Origin: Pseudomonas defluvii
Lineage (GTDB): Bacteria; Pseudomonadota; Gammaproteobacteria; Pseudomonadales; Pseudomonadaceae
Assembly (NCBI RefSeq): GCF_001695625.1
Contig: NZ_MBPN01000011.1
Location: 1 to 64,000, forward strand
Reading direction: 5' to 3'
Length of the DNA stretch: 64,000 nucleotides
Shown here: positions 45,498 to 55,259 of the stretch, piece by piece
Position numbering within the stretch: position 1 is the first letter of the stretch
How the letters are laid out: each line of letters begins with the position of its first letter
Program-made: the position numbers and the translations under genes
Notes under the pieces: model-generated
Seen by the model: only the letters and a program-made list of their open reading frames with translations
Told to the model about the DNA's origin: nothing
The model's database searches: none

Positions 45498-46163
45498 TCA
45501 GCGTCGCAGGTAGGCGGTAAAGTCGATGTCGCCGGCACTGAGAATCGCCTGCACCCGGTTATGCACGTTGAGCTTGCGCAGAATGGCCGAGACATGGGCC
45601 TTGACCGTGGTTTCGGCGATATCGAGGTTGTAGGCGATCTGCTTGTTCGACTCACCCTTGGTCATTCGTTCAAGCACCAGCAGTTGCTTGCGGGTCAGTG
45701 CCTGGAGCAGCTCAGGGGCAAACCCCTGAGGCTCGTTCTGGCTACGCCGGCTGGTGTTTTTCTGGGTGCGGATGATGTCAGGCGGCAGGTAGACATTGCC
45801 GTTCAGGATCTGCTCGATGGCTTCGGTCATTTGCGACCGTGGTGAGGATTTGGTGATGAAGCCCACCGCGCCATAGGTGATGGCCTGCAGGACCACTTGT
45901 TTATCCTGTTCAGCCGAGACAATGACCACCGGCACCGTAGGGGCCTCGTTACGCAGGTTGATCAGCCCGCCGAGGCCGTGCATGCCCGGCATGTTCAGAT
46001 CGAGCAGGATCAAGTCGAGGTCATCGGCGCTCTGAGTGAGCTCCAGGGCGCTATCCAGGTCGGCGGTTTCCAGCACTTCACTGCCAGGGAAGCCGTCACT
46101 GATCACATTGTGGATGGCCTCGCGAAACAGCGGGTGGTCGTCGGCGATCAGAATCTTGTACAT
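45498..46163 (-). CDS. agmR: LuxR-type response regulator, AgmR/ErbR-like
   Basis: A 221-residue NarL/LuxR-type response regulator: receiver domain with [18 protein letters not shown] and phosphorylated Asp in [10 protein letters not shown], and a C-terminal helix-turn-helix ([25 protein letters not shown]). Length and sequence match AgmR (ErbR/PedR1), which activates PQQ-dependent alcohol oxidation. It lies 44 bases after the CXXCW protein gene on the same strand, in the PQQ cluster. The longer frame to 46262 adds non-homologous sequence. The similar regulator ErdR is an alternative. Confidence 0.8.
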   Translation of the reverse strand: MYKILIADDHPLFREAIHNVISDGFPGSEVLETADLDSALELTQSADDLDLILLDLNMPGMHGLGGLINLRNEAPTVPVVIVSAEQDKQVVLQAITYGAVGFITKSSPRSQMTEAIEQILNGNVYLPPDIIRTQKNTSRRSQNEPQGFAPELLQALTRKQLLVLERMTKGESNKQIAYNLDIAETTVKAHVSAILRKLNVHNRVQAILSAGDIDFTAYLRR

Positions 46164-46207
46164 GGCTTTGCACCTTATTGTTGTGGTCATGCTCGCAGGC
46201 AGGAAAC

Positions 46208-46768
46208 TCAGGGGAAGACTTCGGGTGTTGCAGCGCTCAGTGGCAGCCCGGCGGCCTCCCACGCGTCGATGCCGTCACGGTACCAGTACAACCGGGTGTA
46301 GCCCAGCCTGGCAGCACGTTTGACCGCGTTCCAGCTTAACCAGCAGTCAGAGCGGCAATAGAACACCAGTGGGCGTTGCCGGTCACCAGCGCTCAGGCGT
46401 TGCAGGTGTTTCTGGAAGTAGGCCGCCCAGTCCGCGCTCAACTCGCCATCTCCGGTATTGGCCAGCCAATGGCTACCGGGCAGGTTGGCATGCGCTTCGC
46501 TATCGATGAACTGGCCGTGTAACCAGGTGCGGCGGTAGACATCAATCAGGACAGGGCCCGGTGTTTCCCGAAGCAGACTTTGCAACTGCTTGGTGTCGAG
46601 GGTTTGCGCCGGTTCAGCGTGGGCAGGGGTGGGGCTTCGATACAGGGCAATGCGGTAGCCATCGCTGGAAAACAGCGGCGTTTCGGCAAGCACCGGCAGT
46701 GCCACGACGGCAGATAGCGTCAGGCAGACGAGGGCGGACATGGCACGCAACATGGTCGGCAGTCTCAT
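46208..46768 (-). CDS. PQQ-associated CXXCW-motif rhodanese-like protein
   Basis: A 186-residue exported protein: signal peptide ([16 protein letters not shown]), rhodanese fold, and active-site loop [10 protein letters not shown] with the CXXCW motif that defines a family found beside PQQ-dependent alcohol catabolism genes. The role is unknown; it may handle redox or sulfur chemistry for the periplasmic dehydrogenase or its cytochrome. It is upstream of the AgmR-like gene and divergent from the other response regulator. Confidence 0.85.
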   Translation of the reverse strand: MRLPTMLRAMSALVCLTLSAVVALPVLAETPLFSSDGYRIALYRSPTPAHAEPAQTLDTKQLQSLLRETPGPVLIDVYRRTWLHGQFIDSEAHANLPGSHWLANTGDGELSADWAAYFQKHLQRLSAGDRQRPLVFYCRSDCWLSWNAVKRAARLGYTRLYWYRDGIDAWEAAGLPLSAATPEVFP

Positions 46769-46919
46769 TTTTGTTATGCCTTCATTACAGGCCAGTCGTG
46801 ACGCTTTGTGAATGCGACCATCGACAGCTAAAGCAGTACCAAAGTATTAGATTGTGCGCGTTGTGGCAGCTCTAGCATGAAGGCCTGCGACGACCAACCC
46901 ACTCACTGCCGGAGGCTGT

Positions 46920-47561
46920 ATGGAGATCTTGCTGGTCGACGACCACCCGATGGTCCGCCTTGGCCTGGCACACACCTTGCGCGAGGCGTTGCCTGAGCTG
47001 CCGATTGCCGAGGCGGCCAGTGGTGAGGAGGCCCTGCAGCGGGTGCAGGAGCAACTGCCAGGGTTATTGATCATGGATTTCGACCTGCCCGGTATCAGCG
47101 GCCTGGAAACCACCCGGCGCCTGCGTCAGCGCGTACCGCAGTTGCGAATCCTGTTTTTCAGCGAACACACCGAATTGAGCCTGGTGCGACAAGCGCTTGA
47201 TGCCGGCGCCTGCGGCTTCCTGTCCAAAGCCGTGCAACCTCAGGTACTGGTGGAGGCGGTTCGTCGGGTGCTGTCCGGGCACGCCTACATCGAACAGTCC
47301 TTGGCGACCCAACTCGCCTGCCAGTCTCACCATATGCAGGCAGGCGACGCACGTCTTCGCGGCCTCACGCAGCGTGAGACGGAGATCTTCCTGATGCTGG
47401 CTAAAGGTACGCCGAGCCGGCTCATTGCCGAGCAGTTGTGTATCAGCGCCAAGACCGTTTCCAACTACCTGACCTTGCTCAAGAGCAAACTGCAGGTCAG
47501 CTCGCAGGCCGAGCTGGTGCACTTGGCAATCGACGCCGGCCTGCTGCGGATTGCCGCTTAG
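46920..47561 (+). CDS. LuxR-type response regulator, EraR/ExaE-like
   Basis: A 213-residue response regulator: MEILLVDDHPMVRLGLAH, phosphoacceptor Asp in LLIMDFDLPG, and C-terminal LTQRETEIFLMLAKGTPSRLIAEQL helix-turn-helix. Its place near the quinoprotein dehydrogenase matches ExaE/EraR of P. aeruginosa, but the partner kinase EraS is not next to it. GGAGG lies four bases before the ATG. Its 3' end overlaps the end of the convergent pentapeptide-repeat gene by four bases. Confidence 0.75.
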   Translation: MEILLVDDHPMVRLGLAHTLREALPELPIAEAASGEEALQRVQEQLPGLLIMDFDLPGISGLETTRRLRQRVPQLRILFFSEHTELSLVRQALDAGACGFLSKAVQPQVLVEAVRRVLSGHAYIEQSLATQLACQSHHMQAGDARLRGLTQRETEIFLMLAKGTPSRLIAEQLCISAKTVSNYLTLLKSKLQVSSQAELVHLAIDAGLLRIAA

Positions 47562-48211
47562 TCCCACGAAACCGGGCAGCCCTGACAGGCCTCCATGTTG
47601 CTGTCCTGAAAATTCGCATAGTGCTGGCGGCTACCGCGCAGGTCGGCCTGTTCCAGGTTGCTCTCACCCAGCTTGGCTTCTTGCAGGTTGGCATCGACCA
47701 GGCTGGCGCCCCTGAAGTCGGCTTTGCTCAGCCAGGTCATTTCCAGGTCCGCAGCTTGCAGGTTGGCCTTGTGCAGCTTGGCACCGGAGAGTCGACCAAA
47801 CTCCAGGTAGGCTGCGCTGAGGTTGGCATCGTTGAAATTGGCACCCTGAGCAAAAACCCCCCAGGCTTGCGCCGCTATCAGGTTGGCGCCGCTCAGGTCA
47901 GCCAGGCGCAGGTTGCTTTGTTGCAGGCTGGCGCGGGTCAGGTTGGCGCCTTGCAGGTTGGCTTTTTCCAGGTTGGCCAGGTCGAGGCGGGCGTGCCGCA
48001 GGTTGGCCCCGCGCAGATCCGCGCCCGCCAGGTTCATCTTGCGCAGGTCCTGATTGCTCAGGTCGGCATTGCGCAGGTCGGCATTGGGGCATTGGCTTTC
48101 GGGCTGGATGACGCAGCCGTTGATCGTCAACGGCGTGTCGTCGCCGGTGTCGCTGCTGGCGGCGAAGACGGGGCTCATGGCCACGACGAGCAGCAGTGGA
48201 AGGTACTTCAT
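47558..48211 (-). CDS. Periplasmic pentapeptide-repeat protein of the PQQ cluster
   Basis: A 217-residue protein with signal peptide MKYLPLLLVVAMSPVFA and about 30 tandem A(D/N)Lxx pentapeptides from residue 40 to 205, expected to form a right-handed beta-helix. Cys pairs flank the repeats: NGCVIQPESQC at the start and EACQGCPVSW at the end, probably bonded. Such genes recur near exaA-type dehydrogenases; function unknown. AGGAGA precedes the ATG. It is downstream of exaA, on the same strand after 115 bases, with a REP-like element between. Confidence 0.85.
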   Translation of the reverse strand: MKYLPLLLVVAMSPVFAASSDTGDDTPLTINGCVIQPESQCPNADLRNADLSNQDLRKMNLAGADLRGANLRHARLDLANLEKANLQGANLTRASLQQSNLRLADLSGANLIAAQAWGVFAQGANFNDANLSAAYLEFGRLSGAKLHKANLQAADLEMTWLSKADFRGASLVDANLQEAKLGESNLEQADLRGSRQHYANFQDSNMEACQGCPVSWD

Positions 48212-48235
48212 GGGAGTCTCCTGGGGCAGTGAGAG

Positions 48236-48265
48236 GGCTATCGCTGGCAAGCCGGCAGCTACAAC
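48236..48265. repeat. REP-like palindrome
   Basis: Contains GCTGGCAAGCCGGC flanked by CTA and TACAAC, similar to degenerate extragenic palindromes common in Pseudomonas. A similar core GCTGGCAAGCCAGC lies at 52629-52642. Confidence 0.4.
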
Positions 48266-48326
48266 GCGTTGCGCTAGCTGCCGACATTGCTGGCGATGGG
48301 CGCCAGAGGCGCCCCTGAGGTTCACA

Positions 48327-50198
48327 TCAGCGCTGAGCGGTCTTGGTGTCCCAGGCCGGGATCTTGAACACCCAGAACGAACCACCCTGTGCCACCGGCT
48401 TGGTCAGCTCGGCCATGTCGCCACCCCACAGTGGTACCGCGCCGCCATAGCCGACGGTTACGCCAATGTACTGCTCGCCGTCTTGCTCCCAGGTAATGGG
48501 CGGCGAAACGATGCCGCTACCGGTCTGGAATTTCCACAGCTCTTCACCGGTCTTGGCGTTGAAGGCCTTGAAGAAACCGTCACCGGTACCGGTAAACACC
48601 AGGTTGCCCTTGGTGGCCAGCACACCGGCCCAGAGCGGCAGGCGCTCTTTGTGTTCCCAGACCATCTTGCCGGTGGTCGGGTCCATGGCTCGCAGCGAGC
48701 CGACGTGGTCTTCGTACATGCGCTTGATACGGAAGCCCATGCCAAGGTACGCCGAGCCTTTCTTGTAGTTGACCTCTTCGGTCCAGTATTCCTCTTTCCA
48801 CTGGTTGGACGGCACGTAGAACAAACCGGTGTCCTGGCTGTAGGCCATTGGGTTCCAGTTCTTGCCACCCAGGAACGGCGGCGAGACTTCGACCGGCTTG
48901 CCCTTCGTCTGGCCTGGCTCAGGCTTGGCTGGACGCTGCCCCGGGTTTTCGACCGGGCGACCGGTCTTGAGGTCGATATGGCTGGCCCAGGTGATGTTGT
49001 CGGCGAACGGGAAGGCGTTCTTCAGCTTGCCGTTGGTGCGGTCAACCACGTAGAAGAAACCGTTACGGTCGGCGTGGGCGGTGGCCTTGTACTGCTTGCC
49101 ATCCTTGTCCTTATAGTCAAACAGCACCAGTTCGTTGTTGCCGGAGAAGTCCCAGGCGTCGTTCGGAGTGTGCTGGTAGAACCATTTCACTTCGCCGGTG
49201 GTGGCGTCGACGCCTACCTGGCCGGAGGTGTAGAGGCTGTCGTAGTCGTGCGGGTTGCCGTCTTTTGCGGTACGTGCCCAGGTGTTCCACGGGCCAGGGT
49301 TGCCGGCACCGACGATGACGGTGTTGGTTTCGGGATCGAAACTGGCGCTCTGCCATGGGGCGCCGCCGCCATGGCTCCAGGCTTCGACCTTGCCGGTTTC
49401 GGTGGTGGGGTCGTTCGGCCAGGACGGCGCCTTGACGTCACCGGTCGGGGTGCTGTCCTTGCCGTTCAGGCGGCCCATATGGCCTTCAACGAACGGACGC
49501 ATCCAGACTTCTTCACCGGTGTCCGGGTCGCGGGCGAACAGTTGGCCGACCACGCCGAATTCATCGCCAGAGCTGCCGTGAATCATCAGGACCTTGCCGC
49601 TTTTCTGGTCTTTGACGAAGGTCGGCGCACCGGTCATGGTGTAACCGGCGCTGTGGTCGCCGAACTTCTTGTTCCAGACGACCTTGCCGGTGTCCTTGTT
49701 CAGTGCGATGACCCGGGCGTCGAGGGTGCCGAAGTAGATCTTGTCGCCGTAGATGGCGGCGCCTCGGTTGACCACGTCGCAGCACGGACGGATGTTGTCG
49801 GGCAGGCGGTGGTTGTAGGTCCACAGACGCTTGCCGGTCTTGGCGTCGAGGGCGAATACCCGCGAGTATGAGCCGGTCACATAGATCACACCGTCGTTGA
49901 CGATGGCCTGGGATTCCTGGCCCCGCTGCTTCTCATCGCCAAACGAATAGGACCAGGCGGGGGTCAGCTTGAACACGTTCTTGTCGTTGACCTGAGCCAG
50001 CGGGCTCCAGCGCTGAGCGTTGGTGCCCATGCCGTACTGCAATACGTTTTCGGTGGTCGTGTGGTCGTTGGCGATGTCTTCCCAGCTCACGGGCTTGGCA
50101 TGGGCGGCCGGGGCCAGGGCAAGGCTGCCGACCAGCAGGACGGTCTGCACGGCGATGGACAGTGGCGAAAGCGCGGCGGGTAACGATCTTATTGTCAT
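48327..50198 (-). CDS. exaA: PQQ-dependent ethanol/alcohol dehydrogenase, calcium type (ExaA/PedE-like)
   Basis: A 623-residue periplasmic quinoprotein with signal peptide ([13 protein letters not shown]) and eight-bladed propeller repeats. The vicinal disulfide CC is at 139-140 (NIRPCCDVV). Metal ligands Glu213 (GDEFGV) and Asn300 (GAGNPGPWN) and catalytic Asp350 (AWDFSG) are present. Position +2 from the catalytic Asp is Ser, not the Asp found in lanthanide enzymes, so calcium is predicted. It oxidises primary and secondary alcohols, passing electrons to the cytochrome c encoded divergently. Start ATG at 50198; PQQ synthesis genes are outside the window. Confidence 0.93.
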   Translation of the reverse strand: MTIRSLPAALSPLSIAVQTVLLVGSLALAPAAHAKPVSWEDIANDHTTTENVLQYGMGTNAQRWSPLAQVNDKNVFKLTPAWSYSFGDEKQRGQESQAIVNDGVIYVTGSYSRVFALDAKTGKRLWTYNHRLPDNIRPCCDVVNRGAAIYGDKIYFGTLDARVIALNKDTGKVVWNKKFGDHSAGYTMTGAPTFVKDQKSGKVLMIHGSSGDEFGVVGQLFARDPDTGEEVWMRPFVEGHMGRLNGKDSTPTGDVKAPSWPNDPTTETGKVEAWSHGGGAPWQSASFDPETNTVIVGAGNPGPWNTWARTAKDGNPHDYDSLYTSGQVGVDATTGEVKWFYQHTPNDAWDFSGNNELVLFDYKDKDGKQYKATAHADRNGFFYVVDRTNGKLKNAFPFADNITWASHIDLKTGRPVENPGQRPAKPEPGQTKGKPVEVSPPFLGGKNWNPMAYSQDTGLFYVPSNQWKEEYWTEEVNYKKGSAYLGMGFRIKRMYEDHVGSLRAMDPTTGKMVWEHKERLPLWAGVLATKGNLVFTGTGDGFFKAFNAKTGEELWKFQTGSGIVSPPITWEQDGEQYIGVTVGYGGAVPLWGGDMAELTKPVAQGGSFWVFKIPAWDTKTAQR

Positions 50199-50464
50199 GG
50201 TGAGTGTTCCCAATGGAGGTTTTGGCCTGCATAGACTGGAACGCTGCTGCGCTGCGTGATACGGAAAAACTCCCGCCTGCCCCGGGAAAACTTCCCACCC
50301 CGGATATGATTTGGCACTGCCCCACAAGCCCTACTACCAAGGGAGTAAGGCGCGACCACCAAAGCAGCATGGGGGCACCTCTGCGGCCTTCCTAAGATGC
50401 CCGGCAGAACCTTTCAGTCGAGAGGTTTTCGCGTGCATCGTGCAGAGAAGTCGAGGGCAGAACA

Positions 50465-50902
50465 ATGAAAACAGCAAAGAAAGCCTGGTTGAGCCTGATT
50501 GTGACGGGCAGCCTGTTGAGTGCGGGCGCAGTCTTCGCCCATGGCAACGTCGTTCCCCAGGCGGTCAAGACCGACGGTCTGGAGCAACTGGGCAGCGAAT
50601 GGCGCACGGAAAACCCTTATCGCAACACCGAACAACAGGAAAAGGCGGTCTCGATCGGCGCGTCTGCCTATAACCAGAACTGCGCCGCCTGCCACGGTCT
50701 GGAGGCCAAATCCGGCGGTATTGCACCGGACCTGCGCATGCTCGATGCCGGCGTGAACGGTGATGAATGGTTTGTTGAGCGCGTGCGCAACGGCGCGGTG
50801 CGCGACGGTCGTGTGTACATGCCGAAAATGGCAGATTACCTGAGCCAGGAAGCGCTTTGGGCGGTACGCAGCTACCTGGACAGCGTGCACGTCGAGGAGT
50901 GA
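50465..50902 (+). CDS. Cytochrome c-550, electron acceptor of the quinoprotein dehydrogenase (PedF/ExaB-like)
   Basis: A 145-residue exported protein: signal peptide to VFA, heme-attachment motif CAACH at residues 73-77, and a Met ligand in MPKMADYL. It resembles PedF, the c-type cytochrome linked to PQQ ethanol oxidation. Divergent from exaA with 266 bases between, so a shared control region is likely. The SoxYZ-like gene follows after three bases. Confidence 0.88.
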   Translation: MKTAKKAWLSLIVTGSLLSAGAVFAHGNVVPQAVKTDGLEQLGSEWRTENPYRNTEQQEKAVSIGASAYNQNCAACHGLEAKSGGIAPDLRMLDAGVNGDEWFVERVRNGAVRDGRVYMPKMADYLSQEALWAVRSYLDSVHVEE

Positions 50903-50905
50903 GCC

Positions 50906-51661
50906 ATGAGCCGCGGGCCGTTGCTGCTGGCGCTGCTGATGCTCGGTATGCCTGTGCAGGCCATTGAGCCAGGGCCGGACCCGGTACCGTCGGTGATGTG
51001 GGAGTTCTACCGTAAACAGTGGATCAAGGACGACCCCTATCTTTTTGATGCGCGGGTGCGTGTGATTGCCCCGCCATTTGCCGAGGACGCCCGCCAGGTA
51101 CCGCTGCAAATCGATGCGCGTGACGTGCCGGGTAAGGTTACGCGCATTATTGCCTGGGCAGAGCTCAACCCCTTGCCGACAATCGTCGACTTTCAACCGG
51201 GGCCTCATGTGTTGCCTTGGCTGGCGATCCGTATCCGTATTGAGCAGGCCACGGCCTTGCGCGCAGCCGTGCAGACCGAAGACGGCGTCTGGCATGTCGG
51301 CTCGACCCTGATCGATGCGGCGGGTGGCGGCTGTACGGCGCCCAGCGTGGTGCGCAGCCAACCTGACTGGGAGCAGCGCCTGGGCCAGGTACTGGGTGGC
51401 CGCTACCCGCGAGAGGGGTTCAGTCGCCTGCGCGTGCACGTTGCGCACCCCATGGACAATGGCCTGGTGGCGGGCACGCCGGAGTTTTTCATCGAGCAGG
51501 CTGAACTGTTCGACGTCGCCGGCCACTCGTTGGCGACCCTGGTGTTGTACCCGGCGGTGAGTGAGAACCCCAGCCTTTCTTTCGATCTGCGCGATACCGG
51601 CCCGGTACGGCTACGCTTGCGCGACAACAACGGCAATCAATTCGATGCTGCCCTGGAGTGA
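50906..51661 (+). CDS. Quinoprotein-dehydrogenase-associated SoxYZ-like carrier protein
   Basis: A 251-residue exported protein with a signal peptide to VQA. The N-terminal half resembles SoxY with its swinging-arm Cys in AAGGGCTAP near residue 140, the C-terminal half SoxZ (AHPMDNGLVAGTPEFFI). Fused SoxYZ proteins of this kind are found with PQQ dehydrogenases; the substrate is unknown. Three bases after the cytochrome gene. Confidence 0.85.
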   Translation: MSRGPLLLALLMLGMPVQAIEPGPDPVPSVMWEFYRKQWIKDDPYLFDARVRVIAPPFAEDARQVPLQIDARDVPGKVTRIIAWAELNPLPTIVDFQPGPHVLPWLAIRIRIEQATALRAAVQTEDGVWHVGSTLIDAAGGGCTAPSVVRSQPDWEQRLGQVLGGRYPREGFSRLRVHVAHPMDNGLVAGTPEFFIEQAELFDVAGHSLATLVLYPAVSENPSLSFDLRDTGPVRLRLRDNNGNQFDAALE

Positions 51662-51670
51662 GACCCACCC

Positions 51671-52597
51671 ATGCGCTTGATAGTGCTATTGCTGGCTGCG
51701 TTCAGCCTGCCGAGCCTTGCCGATCTGGACTACCGGCTGATGCCGCGCCAGATCGCCACCGACACCTGGATGCTGGAGGGCAGCACCGAAAACTTCTCTC
51801 GCAGCAATGGTGCAAACATCGTCAACAGCGCGTTTATTGTCACAGAAGCCGGCGTCGTGGTGATCGACACGGGGCCGTCGCTACGTTACGGCCAGGCCTT
51901 GCGCCAAGCTATTGCCCGTGTGACCGACAAGCCGGTTGTGCAGGTGCTGTTGACCCACCATCACCCCGACCATGCGCTGGGTAACCAGGCGTTTGCCGAT
52001 GTGCCTGTCGGGGCCCTGGCCGGGACGGGTGTGCGGCTCAAGGAGCAGGGCGACGCCCTGGCCGAAAACATGTACCGGCTGGTGGGCGACTGGATGCGCG
52101 GCACTCAGGTGCGCTTGCCAGACCAGGTGCTTGAGCCCGGCCTGCAGGTGTTTGGCAGCCACCCTTTGCGTCTGTTGGCGTTCAGCGGCCACAGCGGTGC
52201 GGACCTTGCGGTATTCGATGAAAAGACCGGGGTGCTGTTCGCCGGTGATCTGTTGTTCTATCAACGCGCCCTGACCACACCGCACAGCCCGGGGCTGGAC
52301 GTCTGGCTGCAGGACTTGCAGCAGTTGAAAGGCTTGCCCTGGACGCTGCTGGTACCTGGCCACGGTCCGCTGGCCAATGACTCGGCGCCCTTTGAACAGA
52401 TGGCGGATTACCTGGGATGGCTCGATGGGCTGCTGCACGACAGCGCCCTGCAAGGGCTTGAGATGAACGAGGTATTGGCAACGCCGATCCCTGAGCGCTT
52501 TGCCGGGATCAGCCTGACCCAGTATGAATTGACCCGAACCGTCAGCCATCTGTATCCGCAGTATGAACGTGACGTGTTGCGCCGGGTGGATCGCTGA
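51671..52597 (+). CDS. Quinoprotein relay system zinc metallohydrolase (SoxH-like)
   Basis: A 308-residue exported metallo-beta-lactamase-fold protein. Signal peptide LIVLLLAAFSLPSLA; zinc motif HHHPDHALGN near residue 95-104; further ligands in FSGHSGADLA and VPGHGPLAND. It belongs to the SoxH-related group found with PQQ dehydrogenases and SoxYZ-like carriers. Ten bases after the carrier gene; the three genes form one unit. Confidence 0.87.
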   Translation: MRLIVLLLAAFSLPSLADLDYRLMPRQIATDTWMLEGSTENFSRSNGANIVNSAFIVTEAGVVVIDTGPSLRYGQALRQAIARVTDKPVVQVLLTHHHPDHALGNQAFADVPVGALAGTGVRLKEQGDALAENMYRLVGDWMRGTQVRLPDQVLEPGLQVFGSHPLRLLAFSGHSGADLAVFDEKTGVLFAGDLLFYQRALTTPHSPGLDVWLQDLQQLKGLPWTLLVPGHGPLANDSAPFEQMADYLGWLDGLLHDSALQGLEMNEVLATPIPERFAGISLTQYELTRTVSHLYPQYERDVLRRVDR

Positions 52598-52620
52598 GGT
52601 TTGGCCGTGAGTACGCGGCG

Positions 52621-52675
52621 ATTGTAGCGCTGGCAAGCCAGCCTCTCACAGCAGAGGCTGGCTCTTGTAGCGGTC
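52621..52675. repeat. REP-like palindrome and stem between convergent genes
   Basis: GCCAGCCTCT at 52637-52646 pairs with AGAGGCTGGC at 52653-52662; an overlapping palindrome GCTGGCAAGCCAGC lies at 52629-52642, and both flanks carry TTGTAGC. Likely a REP-type element that may also terminate transcription of the convergent genes. Confidence 0.45.
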
Positions 52676-53825
52676 AGAGCGGGTAGTGCTTCAATTCCCG
52701 CGCAATCAGCATCCGCTGGATTTCGCTGGAGCCTTCATAGATCTGGGTGATCCGCGCATCGCGGTAGTAACGCTCAACCGGGTAGTCTTCCAGGTAGCCA
52801 TAGCCGCCATGCACCTGAATCGCCTTGGAACATACCCGCTCGGCCATTTCCGAGGCGAACAGCTTGGCCTGGGAGGCTTCCGACAGGCACGGCAAGCCAG
52901 CGCTGCGCAGGCGCGCGGCGTGCAGGATAAGCAAGCGTGCAGCGTTGATCTGCAACTGCATGTCGGCCAGCAGGTTGGCGATGCTCTGGTGTTCGTTGAT
53001 CGGCTTGCCGAACTGGATACGGTCGCGGGAGTAGGTCAGGGCCGCTTCAAACGCAGCGCGGGCGATGCCCAATGCCTGGGCAGCAATGCCGATACGCCCG
53101 CCTTCAAGGTTGGACAGCGCGATGGCCAGGCCTTTGCCGCGCTCGCCCAGCAGGTTGGCTGCAGGAATACGGCAGTTGTTCAATGTCACGGCGCAGGTGT
53201 CGGAGGCACGGATACCCATCTTGTGCTCGCTGCGATCGACGACAAAGCCTTCGTTGTCGGTAGGCACCAGGAAGGCTGAGAGGCCTTTCTTGCCCAACTC
53301 TGGATCGGTCACGGCAAAGACAATCGCCAGGCCAGCGCGGCGGGCATTGCTGACGAACTGCTTGGCACCGTTGATGACCCAGTGATCGCCTTGCAGCTCG
53401 GCGCGGGTGCGCAGGTTGTGGGCTTCCGAGCCGGCTTGTGGTTCGGTGAGGCAGAAGCAGCCGATGACCTTGCCCGTGGCCAGTGGCTCAAGCCAGGTCT
53501 GTTGTTGCTCGGCGCTGCCATAGGCCAGCAGCGGGCCGCAGCCGACCGAGTTGTGAATACTCATCAACGCGCCTGTGGCGCCGTCACCCACGGAAATCTC
53601 TTCAACCGCCAGGGCGTAGGCGACGTAGTCGGTGTAGCTGCCGCCCCATTGTTCCGGCACGACCATGCCGAGCAGGCCGAGTTCGCCCATCTTCGCGACC
53701 ACACCATCGTCGATCCAGCCGGCTTTTTCCCAGGCTTGGGCGTGGGGGGCAATTTCGCCTCGGGCGAAGTCGCGCGCCATGTCGCGGATCATGATCTGTT
53801 CTTCAGTCAGTTCCAGGTCTTGCAT
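52674..53825 (-). CDS. Acyl-CoA dehydrogenase (probably isobutyryl/branched short chain)
   Basis: A 383-residue flavoprotein. Landmarks: [16 protein letters not shown] (substrate/flavin region), [50 protein letters not shown] with the catalytic Glu in the YEG segment. Together with the hydroxyisobutyryl-CoA hydrolase upstream it fits valine catabolism, as the isobutyryl-CoA step. GGAG lies before the ATG, 16 bases after the hydrolase stop. Chain-length is inferred from context. Confidence 0.87.
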   Translation of the reverse strand: MQDLELTEEQIMIRDMARDFARGEIAPHAQAWEKAGWIDDGVVAKMGELGLLGMVVPEQWGGSYTDYVAYALAVEEISVGDGATGALMSIHNSVGCGPLLAYGSAEQQQTWLEPLATGKVIGCFCLTEPQAGSEAHNLRTRAELQGDHWVINGAKQFVSNARRAGLAIVFAVTDPELGKKGLSAFLVPTDNEGFVVDRSEHKMGIRASDTCAVTLNNCRIPAANLLGERGKGLAIALSNLEGGRIGIAAQALGIARAAFEAALTYSRDRIQFGKPINEHQSIANLLADMQLQINAARLLILHAARLRSAGLPCLSEASQAKLFASEMAERVCSKAIQVHGGYGYLEDYPVERYYRDARITQIYEGSSEIQRMLIARELKHYPL

Positions 53826-53841
53826 GTGCGTACTCCAGCCC

Positions 53842-54921
53842 TCAGAGGCCTTCGAAGAATTGGTCGACGCGCTTGGATTCCAGTGCCGCCAGGGTCGGCG
53901 GGTTCCAGCGCGGTTGTTTGTCCTTGTCGATGATCAGCGCACGTACGCCTTCGATCAGGTCGCCGTGCTCGAACCATTGCCGGTCCAGATGCAGTTCCAT
54001 TTTGAAGCAGTCTTCAAGGCTTAGCGTGCGACCCCGACGAAGCATCTGCAAGGTGACCGCCATGGCCAGCGGTGAGCGACTCTCGAGGATCTCTACGGTT
54101 TTCAAGGCCCACTCGCGGCTATCGGCGACGCTCACGCTGCGCAGTTGCTCGATGATGCTCGGCAGGTCGGGCTGGGCGAAGAAGTGGTCGATGGCAGGGC
54201 GCAGGCCTGCCAGTGGCGGATTGTCCAGCGCCTGGGTGCCGAGCTTGGCCAGTACGCCTTGCAGGTCCTTGAGTGGGTTGGCACTCCAGTTCAGCTTGTC
54301 CAGGCGCTCGTCCAGCACGGCCAGCTGGTTGCTCTCGACGTACCAGTCGGCCAGCCCGCAATAGAGTGCATCGGCGGCCTGCACCTGCACGCCGCTGACA
54401 CCCAGGTAAATGCCCAGCTCGCCGGGGATGCGCGAGAGGAAGTAGCTGCCGCCGACATCCGGGAAGTAGCCGATGGCGGTTTCCGGCATGGCCAGGCGGC
54501 TGCGTTCGGTCACGATACGCAACTCGGCGCCTTGCGCCAGGCCCATGCCGCCGCCCAGTGTGAAACCGTCCATCAAGGCGAGGATCGGTTTGCGGTAATG
54601 ATGGATCGCCAGGTCAAGGGCATATTCCTCGACGAAGAAGTCCTTGTGCAGGCTGTCACCGGCTTTGTAGCTGTCATAGAGCGAGCGGATGTCACCACCG
54701 GCGCAGAAGCCCTTCGGGCCTTCGCCACGCAGGACGACAGCGCGTACCTGAGGATCGCTGCTCCAGGCCTTGAGGTGCTGGTGCAGGCTGCGCACCATTT
54801 CCAGTGTGATGGCATTGAGGCCGGCGGGGCGGTTGAGCGTCAGGTAACCGATATGGTTGCGGACCTCCGCCAGTACTTGGGTCGTGTCGACAGAGACCGG
54901 AGGGTGGGCTTGCGCGGTCAT
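53842..54921 (-). CDS. 3-hydroxyisobutyryl-CoA hydrolase
   Basis: A 359-residue crotonase-fold protein. [37 protein letters not shown] and [20 protein letters not shown] with the catalytic Glu/Asp pair are diagnostic for this hydrolase rather than enoyl-CoA hydratase; length fits too. It frees 3-hydroxyisobutyrate from its CoA ester in valine breakdown. GGGAGA lies before the ATG at 54921. Confidence 0.9.
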   Translation of the reverse strand: MTAQAHPPVSVDTTQVLAEVRNHIGYLTLNRPAGLNAITLEMVRSLHQHLKAWSSDPQVRAVVLRGEGPKGFCAGGDIRSLYDSYKAGDSLHKDFFVEEYALDLAIHHYRKPILALMDGFTLGGGMGLAQGAELRIVTERSRLAMPETAIGYFPDVGGSYFLSRIPGELGIYLGVSGVQVQAADALYCGLADWYVESNQLAVLDERLDKLNWSANPLKDLQGVLAKLGTQALDNPPLAGLRPAIDHFFAQPDLPSIIEQLRSVSVADSREWALKTVEILESRSPLAMAVTLQMLRRGRTLSLEDCFKMELHLDRQWFEHGDLIEGVRALIIDKDKQPRWNPPTLAALESKRVDQFFEGL

Positions 54922-55259
54922 CGCTATCTCCCTGCTTTGTTATTGATTTTCCACATGAATTGTCACGCTGTGGATGAGCCTTCAAGGATTGCCGGATCGT
55001 AGCAGTGCAAATTTGCCGAATACAATCCGCAAAACTGCAGTCCTAATTTGCATTTTTGCATGGCGAACCACGCCTTATGCCTACAGTACTGGCACTTTAG
55101 CGTTGTGGCACCGCCGTACGCGGTACTAGTGCCCTTGGCCCACCGCCTGTCACGCCGGGCCAAAGCAGCAGCACTTTGCCTCCAATGCAGTGTAGGGCAG
55201 CCAGCGCAGGCTTCTGATAATCGCCTCCGACACCTGTCCCCCTGCTTGCGGAGAGCGCC
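54922..55259. promoter_or_regulatory. Divergent promoter region with repeated TTTGCA elements
   Basis: This 338-base gap separates the hydrolase operon and the porin gene and must hold both promoters. Around 55008-55066 the element TTTGC or its complement recurs four or five times (GCAAATTTGC, CGCAAAAC, ATTTGCATTTTTGCAT), suggesting a regulator site. No gene found. Confidence 0.4.

Noticed and set aside
47438..48232. A repeat-rich plus-strand frame opposite the pentapeptide-repeat gene
   Set aside because: Its repeats are the antisense image of the pentapeptide codons; the minus-strand gene has signal peptide and ribosome site.
50199..50464. TTTGGCAC in the exaA-cytochrome gap as a sigma-54 promoter
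   Set aside because: The GC of the -12 box is missing at the required spacing.
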